Positions 1 through 6,833 of a stretch of 8,121 nt of DNA are shown one piece after another. The translations under genes were made by a program, and so were the position numbers. The stretch comes from Rhodobacteraceae bacterium UBA7436 (GTDB taxonomy: Bacteria; Pseudomonadota; Alphaproteobacteria; Rhodobacterales; Rhodobacteraceae). The notes beneath the pieces are model-generated. The model was not told the origin of the DNA, made no database searches, and saw only the letters and a list, made by a program, of their open reading frames with translations. The stretch's first letter is position 1. Each line of letters starts with the position of its first letter. The stretch spans positions 1-8,121 of the forward strand of contig DLQI01000161.1 of NCBI GenBank assembly GCA_002478745.1. The letters run 5' to 3'.

Positions 1-420
1 ATCTTTAGCAGATGAAACACCCAATTCTTTTGGTGCCATGAAGCCTTGGCCGTCGTAGTAGTTTACGCCAACGAAAGTGAACTTCAGGTCAACATCGCGA
101 GACAATGTCCATGTTGTGTTACGTGCCAACATGTCGATTTCGCCAGAAGCAAGCGCTGTGAAGCGTGTCTTGCCAGTTGTTGGGACGAATTCAACAGCAT
201 TGCCATCACCCAGAACAGCAGCGGCTACAGCGCGACATACAGCAACGTCAAAGCCTTTCCATTCGCCATTCGCATCTGGAGCAGCAAAGCCAACCAGACC
301 AGTAGTCACACCACAGTTCAACTTGCCACGTGCTTGCACGTCTTCAAGCGTACCGGCAGCTGCTGCGCCAGCCGCAAGGCTTGCTACAGTCATCGCGCCA
401 AATAATACGGATTTATTCAT
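1..420 (-). CDS. aapJ: AapJ, periplasmic binding protein of the general L-amino-acid ABC transporter (5' part, runs off the window)
   Basis: Only the first 140 codons are inside the window; the family is about 340 residues. AapJ captures a broad range of L-amino acids in the periplasm and hands them to the AapQMP membrane/ATPase complex. Residues 1-22 form a signal peptide (Lys at 3, Ala-rich hydrophobic core, Ala-Ala-Ala before GTLEDV). The mature protein opens with LEDVQARGKLNCGV, followed by GFAAPDANGEWKGFDV and VCRAVAAAVLGD. TGKTRFTALASGEIDML, NTTWTLSRD and YYDGQGFM are hallmark stretches of this family. Cys36 and Cys62 sit where AapJ proteins carry conserved cysteines. The start ATG at 418-420 is preceded by a clear GAGG Shine-Dalgarno (426-429) with 5-nt spacing. 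The permease and ATPase genes would be expected beyond position 1. The family call is firm; substrate range is inferred from the family. Confidence 0.93.
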   Translation of the reverse strand, partial: MNKSVLFGAMTVASLAAGAAAAGTLEDVQARGKLNCGVTTGLVGFAAPDANGEWKGFDVAVCRAVAAAVLGDGNAVEFVPTTGKTRFTALASGEIDMLARNTTWTLSRDVDLKFTFVGVNYYDGQGFMAPKELGVSSAKD

Positions 421-440
421 TTTTACCTCTTCCTGATTTT

Positions 441-480
441 CCACCACATGTTCGGGTGGTTGTCGATGCATTTCACATCG
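441..480 (-). promoter_or_regulatory. Two short stem-loops in the probable aapJ 5' leader
   Basis: Arms 464-468 and 476-480 (cgatg/catcg, 7-nt loop) form one 5-bp stem. Arms 441-445 and 455-459 (ccacc/ggtgg, 9-nt loop) form a second, GC-rich 5-bp stem ending about 8 nt before the aapJ Shine-Dalgarno region. In the transcript they would lie in tandem just upstream of the start. Stems this short arise by chance, so a regulatory role is only a possibility. Confidence 0.25.
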
Positions 481-491
481 TAGATGATCTA

Positions 492-507
492 GCCGAACAA
501 GTTCAGC
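492..507. repeat. Imperfect inverted repeat upstream of aapJ (operator-like)
   Basis: gccgaac at 492-498 and gttcagc at 501-507 are inverted copies around a central aa, with one mismatch (7-2-7 layout). It sits 72-87 bp upstream of the aapJ start codon, where a transcription-factor site could lie. No known regulator consensus is recognised. Confidence 0.25.
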
Positions 508-615
508 CAGTGTTGGACAGTTTGCTCGGAATTTTGCTTTGGCGTCAAGGGTCAGTTGGTCCTAAACGGCCCTAAGTGCCCAAGTTTAAACGAAAGCGCT
601 AATGCTGCCCCTGCG

Positions 616-1329
616 TCAAGCAATCTGTGAAGCGTCAAAAAACCGCTTTGCATGCCAAAACGCTGCCTTTTTCACATCAGACAACGCCTGAGCTTCTTCA
701 TCTGGACCCCACTGTTCTTCTTGCCAAAGCTCGTCGAGACGCGATTTTTTCCACAACTCATCTACGGTTGCATAGCCGTATGCTGTCGCGAATCCGAGAA
801 TCAGTGAACCAGACAAGCTAACAAGATCGTGAAAAGCGGCTAACTCATACGCGGTCAGTGCATGGGTTCTATTACTTAGTAGTCTGAGCGTTTTTTCGTC
901 CTGTGGGATATGCATAATTCCCTGGCGCGTCATTAGTGGGGCGTCCAATTCCGACGCTGCCCAAGCAAGGACAGGATCCCACTGCTCAGACTGACGCCCA
1001 ACCAATTCGATCGGGTCAGTCGCACGGTAGCATAGCAGATCGGCGTCACCATAGGCCGCCAACATGTCAGCAACTTCGCCGTGTTGGATCATGACTTTAT
1101 CGATAGACGCATTGGCAGAACGGGTGAACGGCATCAAGTTCGGGTTCACAACGCCTTCCTGCGCCTCCCATTCTGCAGCAATGGCATCTGCCAGTGCTTT
1201 GGTGGGAACATTCAGCGGTGCTTTGGCTGGTGTCTTCACACCACGGCCATCCAATTGAACAGCAAAACCACCATCGACTTCAGCTACACCAACATTCGTC
1301 CAGAACCGTTTTTGTTTCCAGTCACTCAT
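616..1329 (-). CDS. ATP12-family F1-ATPase assembly chaperone
   Basis: The protein has 237 residues, typical for bacterial ATP12 homologues. In mitochondria ATP12 binds the free F1 alpha subunit and prevents its aggregation until the alpha3-beta3 ring forms; the same role in the cytoplasm is inferred here. The family signature is plain: KRFW near the N-terminus, LDGRGVKTPAK (about 26-36), AAEWEAQ (51-57), MPFTRSANASID (66-77), YGDADLLCYRA (93-103), QWDPVLAWA (116-124), SLILGFA (174-180) and LDELWQEEQWGPDEEA (198-213). The start ATG at 1329 overlaps the TGA of the HAD gene as ATGA, with a GGAG 9 nt upstream of the ATG, so translation is probably coupled. It is the last gene of the cluster and no atp operon gene is visible nearby. 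Function at family level is secure; activity in this organism is not shown. Confidence 0.92.
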   Translation of the reverse strand: MSDWKQKRFWTNVGVAEVDGGFAVQLDGRGVKTPAKAPLNVPTKALADAIAAEWEAQEGVVNPNLMPFTRSANASIDKVMIQHGEVADMLAAYGDADLLCYRATDPIELVGRQSEQWDPVLAWAASELDAPLMTRQGIMHIPQDEKTLRLLSNRTHALTAYELAAFHDLVSLSGSLILGFATAYGYATVDELWKKSRLDELWQEEQWGPDEEAQALSDVKKAAFWHAKRFFDASQIA

Positions 1330-2009
1330 GCGTCTTCACTCCACATCTCAGCCAAGGCCGTCTCGAGCTGGTCAAACCTATCAACCAACCGCGTCGCGGC
1401 CTGTAATTTCTCGGGGGTATGATATCCCCAGTTCACGCCGATCGAACGCATTCCAGCGCTGGCGGCCATATCCATATCAAAACTGGTGTCACCGATCATA
1501 ATCGCTTCAGCCGCATCAACACCCGCTTCGGCCATTGCTGTATGCAACATGGCGGGATGAGGTTTTGATGGATGGAAATCAGCGACCTGTTGGGTCACGA
1601 ATAGCCCCTCAAGGCCGTGGCCCTCGATCAACTTATCCAAACCGCGTTTGGATTTACCCGTCGCCACGCCCAACAAAACATCAGGCATTGCGTTAAGGCG
1701 ATGCAAGCAGTCAAGCGCGCCTTCATAAAGCGGCGAAGATGCCACTGTCCCAGCAATGCGGCGCTGGGTCATATAGGCGTCTTTGTAAGCTTGGATCAGC
1801 TGGGCATGATCCGCCGGCGTCAAATTCGGCGCAAGTTTCGGCATAAGCACATCTAGCGAAAGACCGACTAGGCCCAACACATCAGCACGCGCCGGTTCTG
1901 GTTGATCCATCCCTGCGAAGGCTGCGTTCATGCAGCTGACAATATCCGCTTGACTATCCACCAGCGTGCCATCCACATCAAACACAACCAATCGCAAACG
2001 ATCACTCAT
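1326..2009 (-). CDS. HAD-superfamily phosphatase, phosphoglycolate-phosphatase-like
   Basis: The protein is a 227-residue cytoplasmic hydrolase of the haloacid dehalogenase superfamily. Motif I is DVDGTLVDS, with nucleophile Asp11 and acid/base Asp13. An alpha-helical cap follows (about 20-85). Motif II is VATGKS with Thr117, motif III is the Lys149 of PSKPHP, and motif IV is IGDTSFDMDMA with Asp174 and Asp178 for magnesium. All catalytic residues are present. The layout matches the Gph/phosphoglycolate phosphatase-like branch, but substrates in this group cannot be read from sequence, so no gene symbol is given. The start ATG (2007-2009) directly abuts the TAA of the pseudouridine synthase gene with no spacer, and the 3' end overlaps the ATP12-chaperone start by 4 nt. 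The Shine-Dalgarno is weak (GAGAA), which fits coupling to upstream translation. Confidence 0.9.
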   Translation of the reverse strand: MSDRLRLVVFDVDGTLVDSQADIVSCMNAAFAGMDQPEPARADVLGLVGLSLDVLMPKLAPNLTPADHAQLIQAYKDAYMTQRRIAGTVASSPLYEGALDCLHRLNAMPDVLLGVATGKSKRGLDKLIEGHGLEGLFVTQQVADFHPSKPHPAMLHTAMAEAGVDAAEAIMIGDTSFDMDMAASAGMRSIGVNWGYHTPEKLQAATRLVDRFDQLETALAEMWSEDA

Positions 2010-3050
2010 TTAAATGTTCTCAAACGGATCTTCTGATGCCAGATCATTGGTCCAGCCGAAGGTATCCCAGCTGTTTTCCATATGTTCGGGCAATTCAGCC
2101 GTCACCTTGATCTCTTTACGTGTGATCGGGTGTTCAAAACGCATGTGACGGGCATGTAGGTGCAACTTCTTAGAAATCACGCCACCCAACTGCGCACCCC
2201 AACCATCACCCATGTTCTCCTGACCGGAGCCGCCGTATTTGCCATCACCGATGATCGGATGCCCGATCTCAGCCATGTGCGCGCGCAACTGGTGCGTGCG
2301 ACCTGTCAGGGGTTCCATCGCAACCCATGCAGCACGGGATGCCACACGGTACAGCGTTGCATAAAGCGTGCTGGCACGTTTCGCGCCAACGGTTTTGTCG
2401 ACATCACGCGGGTGTACAGCAATCATCTTTTCGCCTTCACCGCTTCCGCCACGGCCACCAGCTTTGACCAAGCCGTACTTCACTTCGCCAACATAAGGCG
2501 TTGGAACACCGGCCACCAAAGCCCAGTAGATCTTGCGGGTTTCACGGTGACGCAATGATGCAGTCAAAGACTGGGCAGCAGTGCGGGTACGTGCCAACAA
2601 AAGAACACCAGAGGTGTCCTTGTCCAAACGGTGCACAAGACGTGGCTTTTCATCCATGTCAAATTTCAACGCTTCACACATCCCGTCAACGTGACGGGTG
2701 TGGCCTGTGCCGCCTTGCGTCGCAAGACCTGCAGGTTTGTTGATCGCGATAACGTGGTCATCTTTATAGATCACGCAGGCCTGGATCATCTTGCGATCTG
2801 CATCAGACACGCGGGTCTTGGCCTCTGGGGGTGGTGCCTGATTGTCAGGCAATGGCGGAATGCGCACGGACTGACCAACTTCGACGCGGGTGACAGGTTT
2901 TACACGCCCACCATCCACACGCAAATCACCTTTGCGGCACATCTTTTGAACCAGCCCCTGCGGGATATGGGGAAAGCGCTTCTTGAACCAGCGATCTAGG
3001 CGTTGATCGCCTTCGTCTTCGCCAACGATTACGGTTTGAACACGGCTCAT
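2010..3050 (-). CDS. rluC: RluA-family 23S rRNA pseudouridine synthase, RluC-like
   Basis: The protein has 346 residues and isomerises specific uridines in RNA to pseudouridine. E. coli RluC acts on 23S U955, U2504 and U2580. An S4-type RNA-binding domain occupies about residues 14-75 (QRLDRWFKKRFPHIP, then GDLRVDGGRVKP). The catalytic domain starts near 90 with VIYKDDHVIAINKPAGL. HRLDKDTSGVLLLAR at 140-154 contains the expected catalytic Asp143. PLTGRTHQLRAHM (247-259) and GHPIIGDGKYG (263-273) complete the family pattern. Between about 193 and 216 lies a Gly/Lys-rich insert. An in-frame ATG at 3089 would add 13 residues inside crcB, but the ATG at 3050 has a near-perfect AAAGGAGG 6-7 nt upstream, forms the ATGA overlap with crcB and begins just before the S4 domain, so it is preferred. 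RluC rather than RluD is the best guess; exact target uridines are uncertain. Confidence 0.88.
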   Translation of the reverse strand: MSRVQTVIVGEDEGDQRLDRWFKKRFPHIPQGLVQKMCRKGDLRVDGGRVKPVTRVEVGQSVRIPPLPDNQAPPPEAKTRVSDADRKMIQACVIYKDDHVIAINKPAGLATQGGTGHTRHVDGMCEALKFDMDEKPRLVHRLDKDTSGVLLLARTRTAAQSLTASLRHRETRKIYWALVAGVPTPYVGEVKYGLVKAGGRGGSGEGEKMIAVHPRDVDKTVGAKRASTLYATLYRVASRAAWVAMEPLTGRTHQLRAHMAEIGHPIIGDGKYGGSGQENMGDGWGAQLGGVISKKLHLHARHMRFEHPITRKEIKVTAELPEHMENSWDTFGWTNDLASEDPFENI

Positions 3051-3406
3051 GCCGTACCTCCTTTGAGGAGCCAAAGGCCCACAAAACATGCGATCAGGGA
3101 CAATACCACTGACGCCAATACATAAACCCCAGCCGCCCCGATCCGCCCGTCTTGCATCAAGCGCAAGGTATCAAGAGAGAAGGCTGAAAAGGTCGTGAAA
3201 CCACCCAAGACACCTGTCATCAACAGGGGCATCAGGTAGGGAATTTCTTTCTCCGCGAACCCGGCCCACAACAGGCCAATCGCGAATGAACCGATGACAT
3301 TGACGGCCAGCGTTCCCATGGGAAAGGCAACAGCCAACCCCACAAGGTATCGCAGGCTTGCGCCCACGGCCCCACCAAGGGCCACAAAGATCATCGTTTT
3401 CATCAT
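3047..3406 (-). CDS. crcB: CrcB/FluC fluoride ion channel
   Basis: The protein is a 119-residue, very hydrophobic inner-membrane protein with four predicted transmembrane helices (about 3-23, 30-50, 60-83 and 92-115). FluC proteins form dual-topology dimers that export fluoride passively down the gradient created by cytoplasmic acidity. The family motifs are intact: GGAVGASLRY at 11-20, GTLAVNVIGSF at 31-41 with the conserved TM2 Asn36, and TGVLGGFTTFSAFSLDT at 64-80. The last contains the TM3 break and phenylalanines that line the pore and the central sodium site. There are adjacent ATG codons at 3406 and 3403 with no clear Shine-Dalgarno, so either could start. It is preceded by a 42-bp gap after rarA. 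No fluoride riboswitch was identified in that gap, which is too short for both a switch and an expression platform. The TGA overlaps the rluC ATG. Confidence 0.94.
   Translation of the reverse strand: MMKTMIFVALGGAVGASLRYLVGLAVAFPMGTLAVNVIGSFAIGLLWAGFAEKEIPYLMPLLMTGVLGGFTTFSAFSLDTLRLMQDGRIGAAGVYVLASVVLSLIACFVGLWLLKGGTA
3056..3064 (-). promoter_or_regulatory. Strong Shine-Dalgarno that fixes the rluC start
   Basis: On the minus strand AAAGGAGGT lies directly before TACGGC and the ATG at 3050-3048. It is the best ribosome binding site in the cluster and lies within the 3' end of crcB. It supports the internal ATG rather than the upstream in-frame ATG at 3089. Confidence 0.8.
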
Positions 3407-3448
3407 CAGGGGTCTGTCGCGCTTACCGCGCCACTTGTCAACCTTGCG

Positions 3449-4750
3449 TCACGGTTCGCGCTTGGCCCGCAGCTTTGCAAAATAGTCGACCCGCTTCTTT
3501 AACTCGCGCTCGTGGCCACGTTCAACAGGCACATAAAACTCAGGTCGGTTCATCGTGTCAGGGAAGTAGTTCTGCCCTGAAAACCCATCTTCGGCGTCGT
3601 AATCATAAGCATAACCCGCACCGTACCCCTGATCTTTCATCAAAGATGTAGCACCGTTTAAGATGTGCTTGGGTGGTGGTTCTGATCCCGTTTGTTTGGC
3701 GGCGTTGCGCGCTGCCTTGTAAGCAACGTAGGTCGCGTTGGATTTAGGGGCCAGTGCCAGATAGGTCACTGCCTGAGCCAAAGCTAATTCGCCTTCTGGG
3801 CTGCCAAGACGTTCATAGGTTTCCCAACTCTGCAGGCACACACCTTGGGCCTGCGGATCTGCTAACCCGATATCTTCAACTGCCATACGTGTGATGCGGC
3901 GCGCCAAGAAACGTGGATCTTCGCCGCCCTCAAGCATACGCGCGAACCAATAAAGCGCCGCATCCGGATCAGAGCCGCGCACAGATTTATGTAGGGCGCT
4001 GATCAAGTTGTAATGTGAGTCACCACTTTTGTCGTATTGCGCAGCGCGGCGCATCAGCCGTGTGGACAATGTGGCCTTGTCAAACTTTGTGTCTGCTTCC
4101 CACGCTGCAACCTGTTCGATCAGATTCAACAACGTCCGCCCATCACCATCGGCCATCTCAAGCAGTGCTTCGCGCGCGGGCTGATCCAAAGGCAGTTGGC
4201 ATTCTAACTCTTGCTCTGCCCGTTGGGCCAACAGCTCAAGATCGGCATGATCAAGGCGCTCTAACACCAACACTTGAGACCGCGACAGAACCGCTGCGTT
4301 CAACTCGAACGATGGGTTTTCCGTCGTTGCACCCACTAACAGGATCGTGCCGTCTTCCATGTGTGGAAGGAACCCGTCTTGCTGTGCTTTGTTAAAGCGA
4401 TGGATTTCGTCCACAAACAAAAGGGTTCCCTGCCCGTTTTGGCGACGAATCCGTGCGGCCTCGAATATCTTTTTCAGGTCTGGGACACCGGTAAAGATTG
4501 CCGAGATTTGGACAAAATGCAGATCGGTTTCGTTGGCTAACAAACGCGCAATTGTTGTCTTCCCAACACCCGGAGGACCCCAAAATATGAGGGAGGTTAA
4601 TGCGCCAGCACCCAACATGACGGTGAGCGGCGCATCTGCGCCCAACACTTGAGACTGACCAATCACTTGGCCTAACGTTTTGGGGCGCAAGCGATCAGCC
4701 AAAGGTCGCGGCATGTCTATCGCGGGAGGGGCACCAAATAAATCGGCCAT
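3449..4750 (-). CDS. rarA: RarA (MgsA), AAA+ ATPase of the clamp-loader clade acting at stalled replication forks
   Basis: The protein has 433 residues, full length for the family. RarA is a DNA-dependent ATPase that binds SSB and acts at single-strand gaps and stalled forks, related to eukaryotic WRNIP1/Mgs1. The N-terminus MADLFG is followed by PLADRLRPKTLGQVIGQ, typical of the family. Walker A is GPPGVGKTT (58-66) and Walker B is LLFVDEIHRFNKAQQD (110-125). Sensor 1 is GATTENPSF (140-148), an arginine-finger candidate lies in LSRSQV (Arg157), and the sensor 2 region is GDGRTLLN (202-209). The C-terminal helical tetramerisation domain carries YNLISALHKSVRGSDPDAALYW, split here as YNLISALHKS (247-256) and VRGSDPDAALYW (257-268), then GYAYDYD and QNYFPD. 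The first base of its ATG is the last base of the protease TAA (TAATG), indicating translational coupling. No defect was seen. Confidence 0.96.
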   Translation of the reverse strand: MADLFGAPPAIDMPRPLADRLRPKTLGQVIGQSQVLGADAPLTVMLGAGALTSLIFWGPPGVGKTTIARLLANETDLHFVQISAIFTGVPDLKKIFEAARIRRQNGQGTLLFVDEIHRFNKAQQDGFLPHMEDGTILLVGATTENPSFELNAAVLSRSQVLVLERLDHADLELLAQRAEQELECQLPLDQPAREALLEMADGDGRTLLNLIEQVAAWEADTKFDKATLSTRLMRRAAQYDKSGDSHYNLISALHKSVRGSDPDAALYWFARMLEGGEDPRFLARRITRMAVEDIGLADPQAQGVCLQSWETYERLGSPEGELALAQAVTYLALAPKSNATYVAYKAARNAAKQTGSEPPPKHILNGATSLMKDQGYGAGYAYDYDAEDGFSGQNYFPDTMNRPEFYVPVERGHERELKKRVDYFAKLRAKREP

Positions 4751-6129
4751 TACAAACGGAACCTAAGTTGAACGCGACTGCCGCCGCGTATGATATCAAG
4801 ACGCACACCACGGCCAGAGTTTGTTAGCCCCTCGCGCACATCACTAGGGGTTTCAACGACCTTCGAGTTCACGGCTTCGATTATGTCACCACGGCGCAGT
4901 CCAACCCGCGCAGCGATTGGAGCAGTGTTTACAACAACAACGCCCGCAGCATTGGTGGACAGTCCCATTTCATCGCTAACGGCTGGATTGATCAAGGCCA
5001 ACTCAAGCCCTGCTAAAATTGCATCTTCACCGAGTACAGTAAAATCGCGTGGCGGGTAGTCGGGTGCTGAAATCAACTCAACCGTGACATCAGACGCTTC
5101 GCCATTTCGGGTACGAGTTACCACAGCAGTATTGCCAATGCCCCCCACACTCATTCGAAACAACATCTCACCACCGGAAATTACCGGTTGACCATCGATA
5201 GCTGTAATCACATCACCGACTTCAAAACCTGCCGCACCAAAAGGGCTGGCTGGATGAAGTTCAGTTATGATGATCTCCCCTGATCGATCAAGACCAAAGG
5301 ACGCCGCCATATCGTAGTCCAGAACCTGGCCAGACACACCTGCCCAAGCACGGTGAAATCTGTCGTTGCCTGCTTTGGCCTGAGTGACAAACTCCGCAAC
5401 AAGGTCTGAGGGTATGGCAAACCCAATCCCATTGGACCCACCTGATCTGGTTAAGATAGATGTATTGATGCCTATCAAACGACCGGCCATATCGATCAAC
5501 GCACCACCAGAATTCCCAGGATTTATGGGCGCATCTGTCTGGATGAAATAGCCTGTACCATTGCCTCCAGAGCCACCTGAACGCGCTAAGCCAGAGATGA
5601 TACCGCTGCTGACAGTCTGGCCCACACCAAAGGGATTTCCGATTGCGAGGGTTAACTCACCGACTTGTACATCGTTGCTGGTGCGCAGTGCGAGACTGGG
5701 CAAGTCGTTCGCATCTTCAAGCTGCAGGATTGCAAGATCGCTTGCCTCGTCCCCCAGCAGAACACGGGCGGAATATTCACGCCGATCATTAAGGACAACG
5801 CGGATGTCAGTTGCCATACCAACCACATGATAGTTGGACACGACGATCCCATCAGGCGATAGGATCACGCCAGAGCCCAATGAATTTTGCGCCCGTGGTT
5901 TAGGCGTGGCACCCTCAAAGAACCGCTGAAAAAATGGGCCGTCCAGAAAGCTATTTCCGCGCGCCTCGGTCACGCGTGTCGCATAGATATTCACCACGGC
6001 CGGTGCAGCCTGTTTCACCAATGGCACAAAGCTAAGTTGGATTTCCATTTGTGACTGGGGAACTATTCGCTCTGCCCACACAGGTGCGGAAAAACCAAGA
6101 GCGGCGATCAATGCAATAAAGTATTTCAT
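4750..6129 (-). CDS. Do/HtrA-family periplasmic serine endopeptidase with two PDZ domains
   Basis: The protein has 459 residues and is exported by a signal peptide (1-19, MKYFIALIAALGFSAPVWA, cut before Glu20). HtrA proteases degrade or refold damaged envelope proteins in the periplasm. The trypsin-like domain (about 35-250) has a complete triad: His101 in SNYHVV, Asp131 in ASDLAIL and Ser207 in NPGNSGGALID. The N-terminal loop, about 53-82, contains FLDGPFFQRFFEG, which is typical of the family. PDZ1 spans about 255-350 (AWAGVSGQVL, then ASPFGAAGFEVGDVITAIDG). PDZ2 spans about 370-457 (GVVVVNTAPIAARVGLRRGD). DegP, DegQ and other paralogues cannot be separated by eye, so no symbol is given. 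It is the first gene of the six-gene cluster. No Shine-Dalgarno precedes the ATG; instead a TATAAT lies 5 nt upstream. It ends in TAATG shared with rarA. Confidence 0.94.
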   Translation of the reverse strand: MKYFIALIAALGFSAPVWAERIVPQSQMEIQLSFVPLVKQAAPAVVNIYATRVTEARGNSFLDGPFFQRFFEGATPKPRAQNSLGSGVILSPDGIVVSNYHVVGMATDIRVVLNDRREYSARVLLGDEASDLAILQLEDANDLPSLALRTSNDVQVGELTLAIGNPFGVGQTVSSGIISGLARSGGSGGNGTGYFIQTDAPINPGNSGGALIDMAGRLIGINTSILTRSGGSNGIGFAIPSDLVAEFVTQAKAGNDRFHRAWAGVSGQVLDYDMAASFGLDRSGEIIITELHPASPFGAAGFEVGDVITAIDGQPVISGGEMLFRMSVGGIGNTAVVTRTRNGEASDVTVELISAPDYPPRDFTVLGEDAILAGLELALINPAVSDEMGLSTNAAGVVVVNTAPIAARVGLRRGDIIEAVNSKVVETPSDVREGLTNSGRGVRLDIIRGGSRVQLRFRL

Positions 6130-6165
6130 GCTAAATTATATGCGCAGGCCCAGCGGGTCATGCAA
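6129..6165 (-). promoter_or_regulatory. Candidate promoter for the protease-rarA-crcB-rluC cluster, possibly giving a leaderless mRNA
   Basis: On the minus strand a perfect TATAAT occupies 6135-6140, with TTGCAT at 6160-6165 as a weak -35 (3 of 6 matches, 19-bp spacer). Transcription starting about 6-7 nt after the -10 box would begin at or within a base or two of the protease ATG. It lies just downstream of the rplQ terminator, where a new promoter would be expected, and no Shine-Dalgarno is present. Confidence 0.42.
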
Positions 6166-6189
6166 CCCCTGCCACCAAAGCAGAAATGC

Positions 6190-6220
6190 AAAAAGCCCCC
6201 GCTGAAACAGCGAGGGCTTT
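6190..6220 (-). terminator. Intrinsic terminator of the rpsK-rpoA-rplQ operon
   Basis: Arms 6192-6204 and 6208-6220 form a 13-bp stem with one G-T pair (on the minus strand) and a 3-nt loop. In the minus-strand transcript the stem ends in a run of five U (6194-6190), three of them in the stem. It lies 28 nt after the rplQ stop codon. A small extra 5-bp stem (6226-6230 with 6236-6240) lies between the stop and this terminator. There is no T-run on the plus strand, so it acts on minus-strand transcripts. Confidence 0.88.
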
Positions 6221-6248
6221 GCAAACAACCAAGAAGGTTGCGTAATTC

Positions 6249-6665
6249 TTATTCCGCGTTTGCTTCTTCAGCTACGCGTGCTTTGTCGCCTGCGCCTTTA
6301 GCATCGCGGTCGCGGTCAACAAATTCGATGATCGCCATCGGTGCCATGTCGCCATAACGGAAACCAGCTTTGAGAACACGAACATAACCGCCTTGGCGGT
6401 CTTTGTAGCGTGGGCCCAAGATGTCGAACAATTTCGAAACATATTGGTCTTGCTTCAGCTTAGAAGCAGCCTGACGACGGGCGTGTAGATCGCCACGTTT
6501 CGCCAATGTAATCATCTTTTCGATGATTGGGCGCAGTTCTTTTGCTTTTGGCAAAGTTGTTTTGATTTGCTCATGTTCAATGAGCGAGCCAGCCATGTTT
6601 GAGAACAACGCTTTACGGTGTTCGTGTGTACGGTTCAGGCGGCGGTATCCACGTGCGTGACGCAT
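6249..6665 (-). CDS. rplQ: 50S ribosomal protein L17
   Basis: The protein has 138 residues, the usual size for alphaproteobacterial L17, which binds 23S rRNA near the peptide exit tunnel of the large subunit. It begins MRHARGYRRLNRTHEHRKAL and continues with NMAGSLIEHEQIKTTLPKAKELRPIIEKMI, here best seen as NMAGSLIEHEQIKTT (23-37) and AKELRPIIEKMITLAKR (41-57). GGYVRVLKAGFRYGDMAPMAIIEFVDR, ending near 118, is the conserved core of the C-terminal half. The tail (about 119-138) is Ala/Glu/Lys-rich. The ATG at 6665 is preceded by GGAGA with 8-nt spacing. An upstream in-frame TTG at 6680 would overlap that ribosome binding site and is rejected. It is the last gene of the ribosomal operon, 213 bp after rpoA. 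Confidence 0.97.
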   Translation of the reverse strand: MRHARGYRRLNRTHEHRKALFSNMAGSLIEHEQIKTTLPKAKELRPIIEKMITLAKRGDLHARRQAASKLKQDQYVSKLFDILGPRYKDRQGGYVRVLKAGFRYGDMAPMAIIEFVDRDRDAKGAGDKARVAEEANAE

Positions 6666-6778
6666 AGTCTTAATCTCCAAATGTGCTCTCTACGAGCGTT
6701 TTTACTTTGTCTGGCCCGCGATGCGTGTCGCTGGCTCTCCTTGGGGCAGATGCCCATCGTATGACGCTAAATCGAGTA

Positions 6779-6811
6779 TCGGTATAACGTCGGTATCGTG
6801 TCGGTATTACG
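6779..6811. repeat. Three 11-bp tandem repeats in the rpoA-rplQ spacer
   Basis: tcggtat occurs at 6779-6785, 6790-6796 and 6801-6807, spaced exactly 11 bp apart. The full units are tcggtataacg, tcggtatcgtg and tcggtattacg, so the first seven bases are invariant and the last four vary. A related cggtattac occurs at 6802-6810 and again at 6870-6878, next to the rpoA stop codon. The period is close to one DNA helical turn. Function is unknown. Confidence 0.7.
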
Positions 6812-6833
6812 TAGGTGCAAACACTTACACAAG

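Larger units (their letters stand above)
421..615. other. Intergenic region between the ATP12-chaperone gene and aapJ
   Basis: This 195-bp stretch has no supported gene. It should hold the aapJ promoter and any terminator of the upstream operon, but neither is convincing. A TTGACG on the minus strand (543-548) resembles a -35 box but has no acceptable -10 box about 17 bp downstream. No GC-rich stem with a T-run follows the ATP12-chaperone stop codon. The recognisable structures are an imperfect inverted repeat at 492-507 and two short stem-loops at 441-480 close to the aapJ ribosome binding site, listed separately. Confidence 0.6.

Noticed and set aside
46..436. Two overlapping plus-strand open frames of 119 codons each over aapJ
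   Set aside because: Both are antisense to a clear AapJ signal peptide and binding domain, and their translations are low-complexity without domain features.
543..548. TTGACG on the minus strand as the aapJ -35 box
   Set aside because: No plausible -10 box lies at the correct distance downstream.
3051..3089. N-terminal extension of the pseudouridine synthase to the ATG at 3089
   Set aside because: It would overlap crcB by 43 bp and adds 13 unrelated residues, while the ATG at 3050 has an excellent ribosome binding site and the usual ATGA overlap.
3407..3448. A perfect TTGACA (3436-3441, minus strand) in the rarA-crcB gap as an internal crcB promoter
   Set aside because: No -10-like hexamer is found 16-18 bp downstream, where the sequence is GC-rich; the -35 match alone is not enough.
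3407..3448. A fluoride riboswitch upstream of crcB
   Set aside because: The gap is only 42 bp and shows no convincing pseudoknot aptamer; crcB appears to be co-transcribed with rarA.
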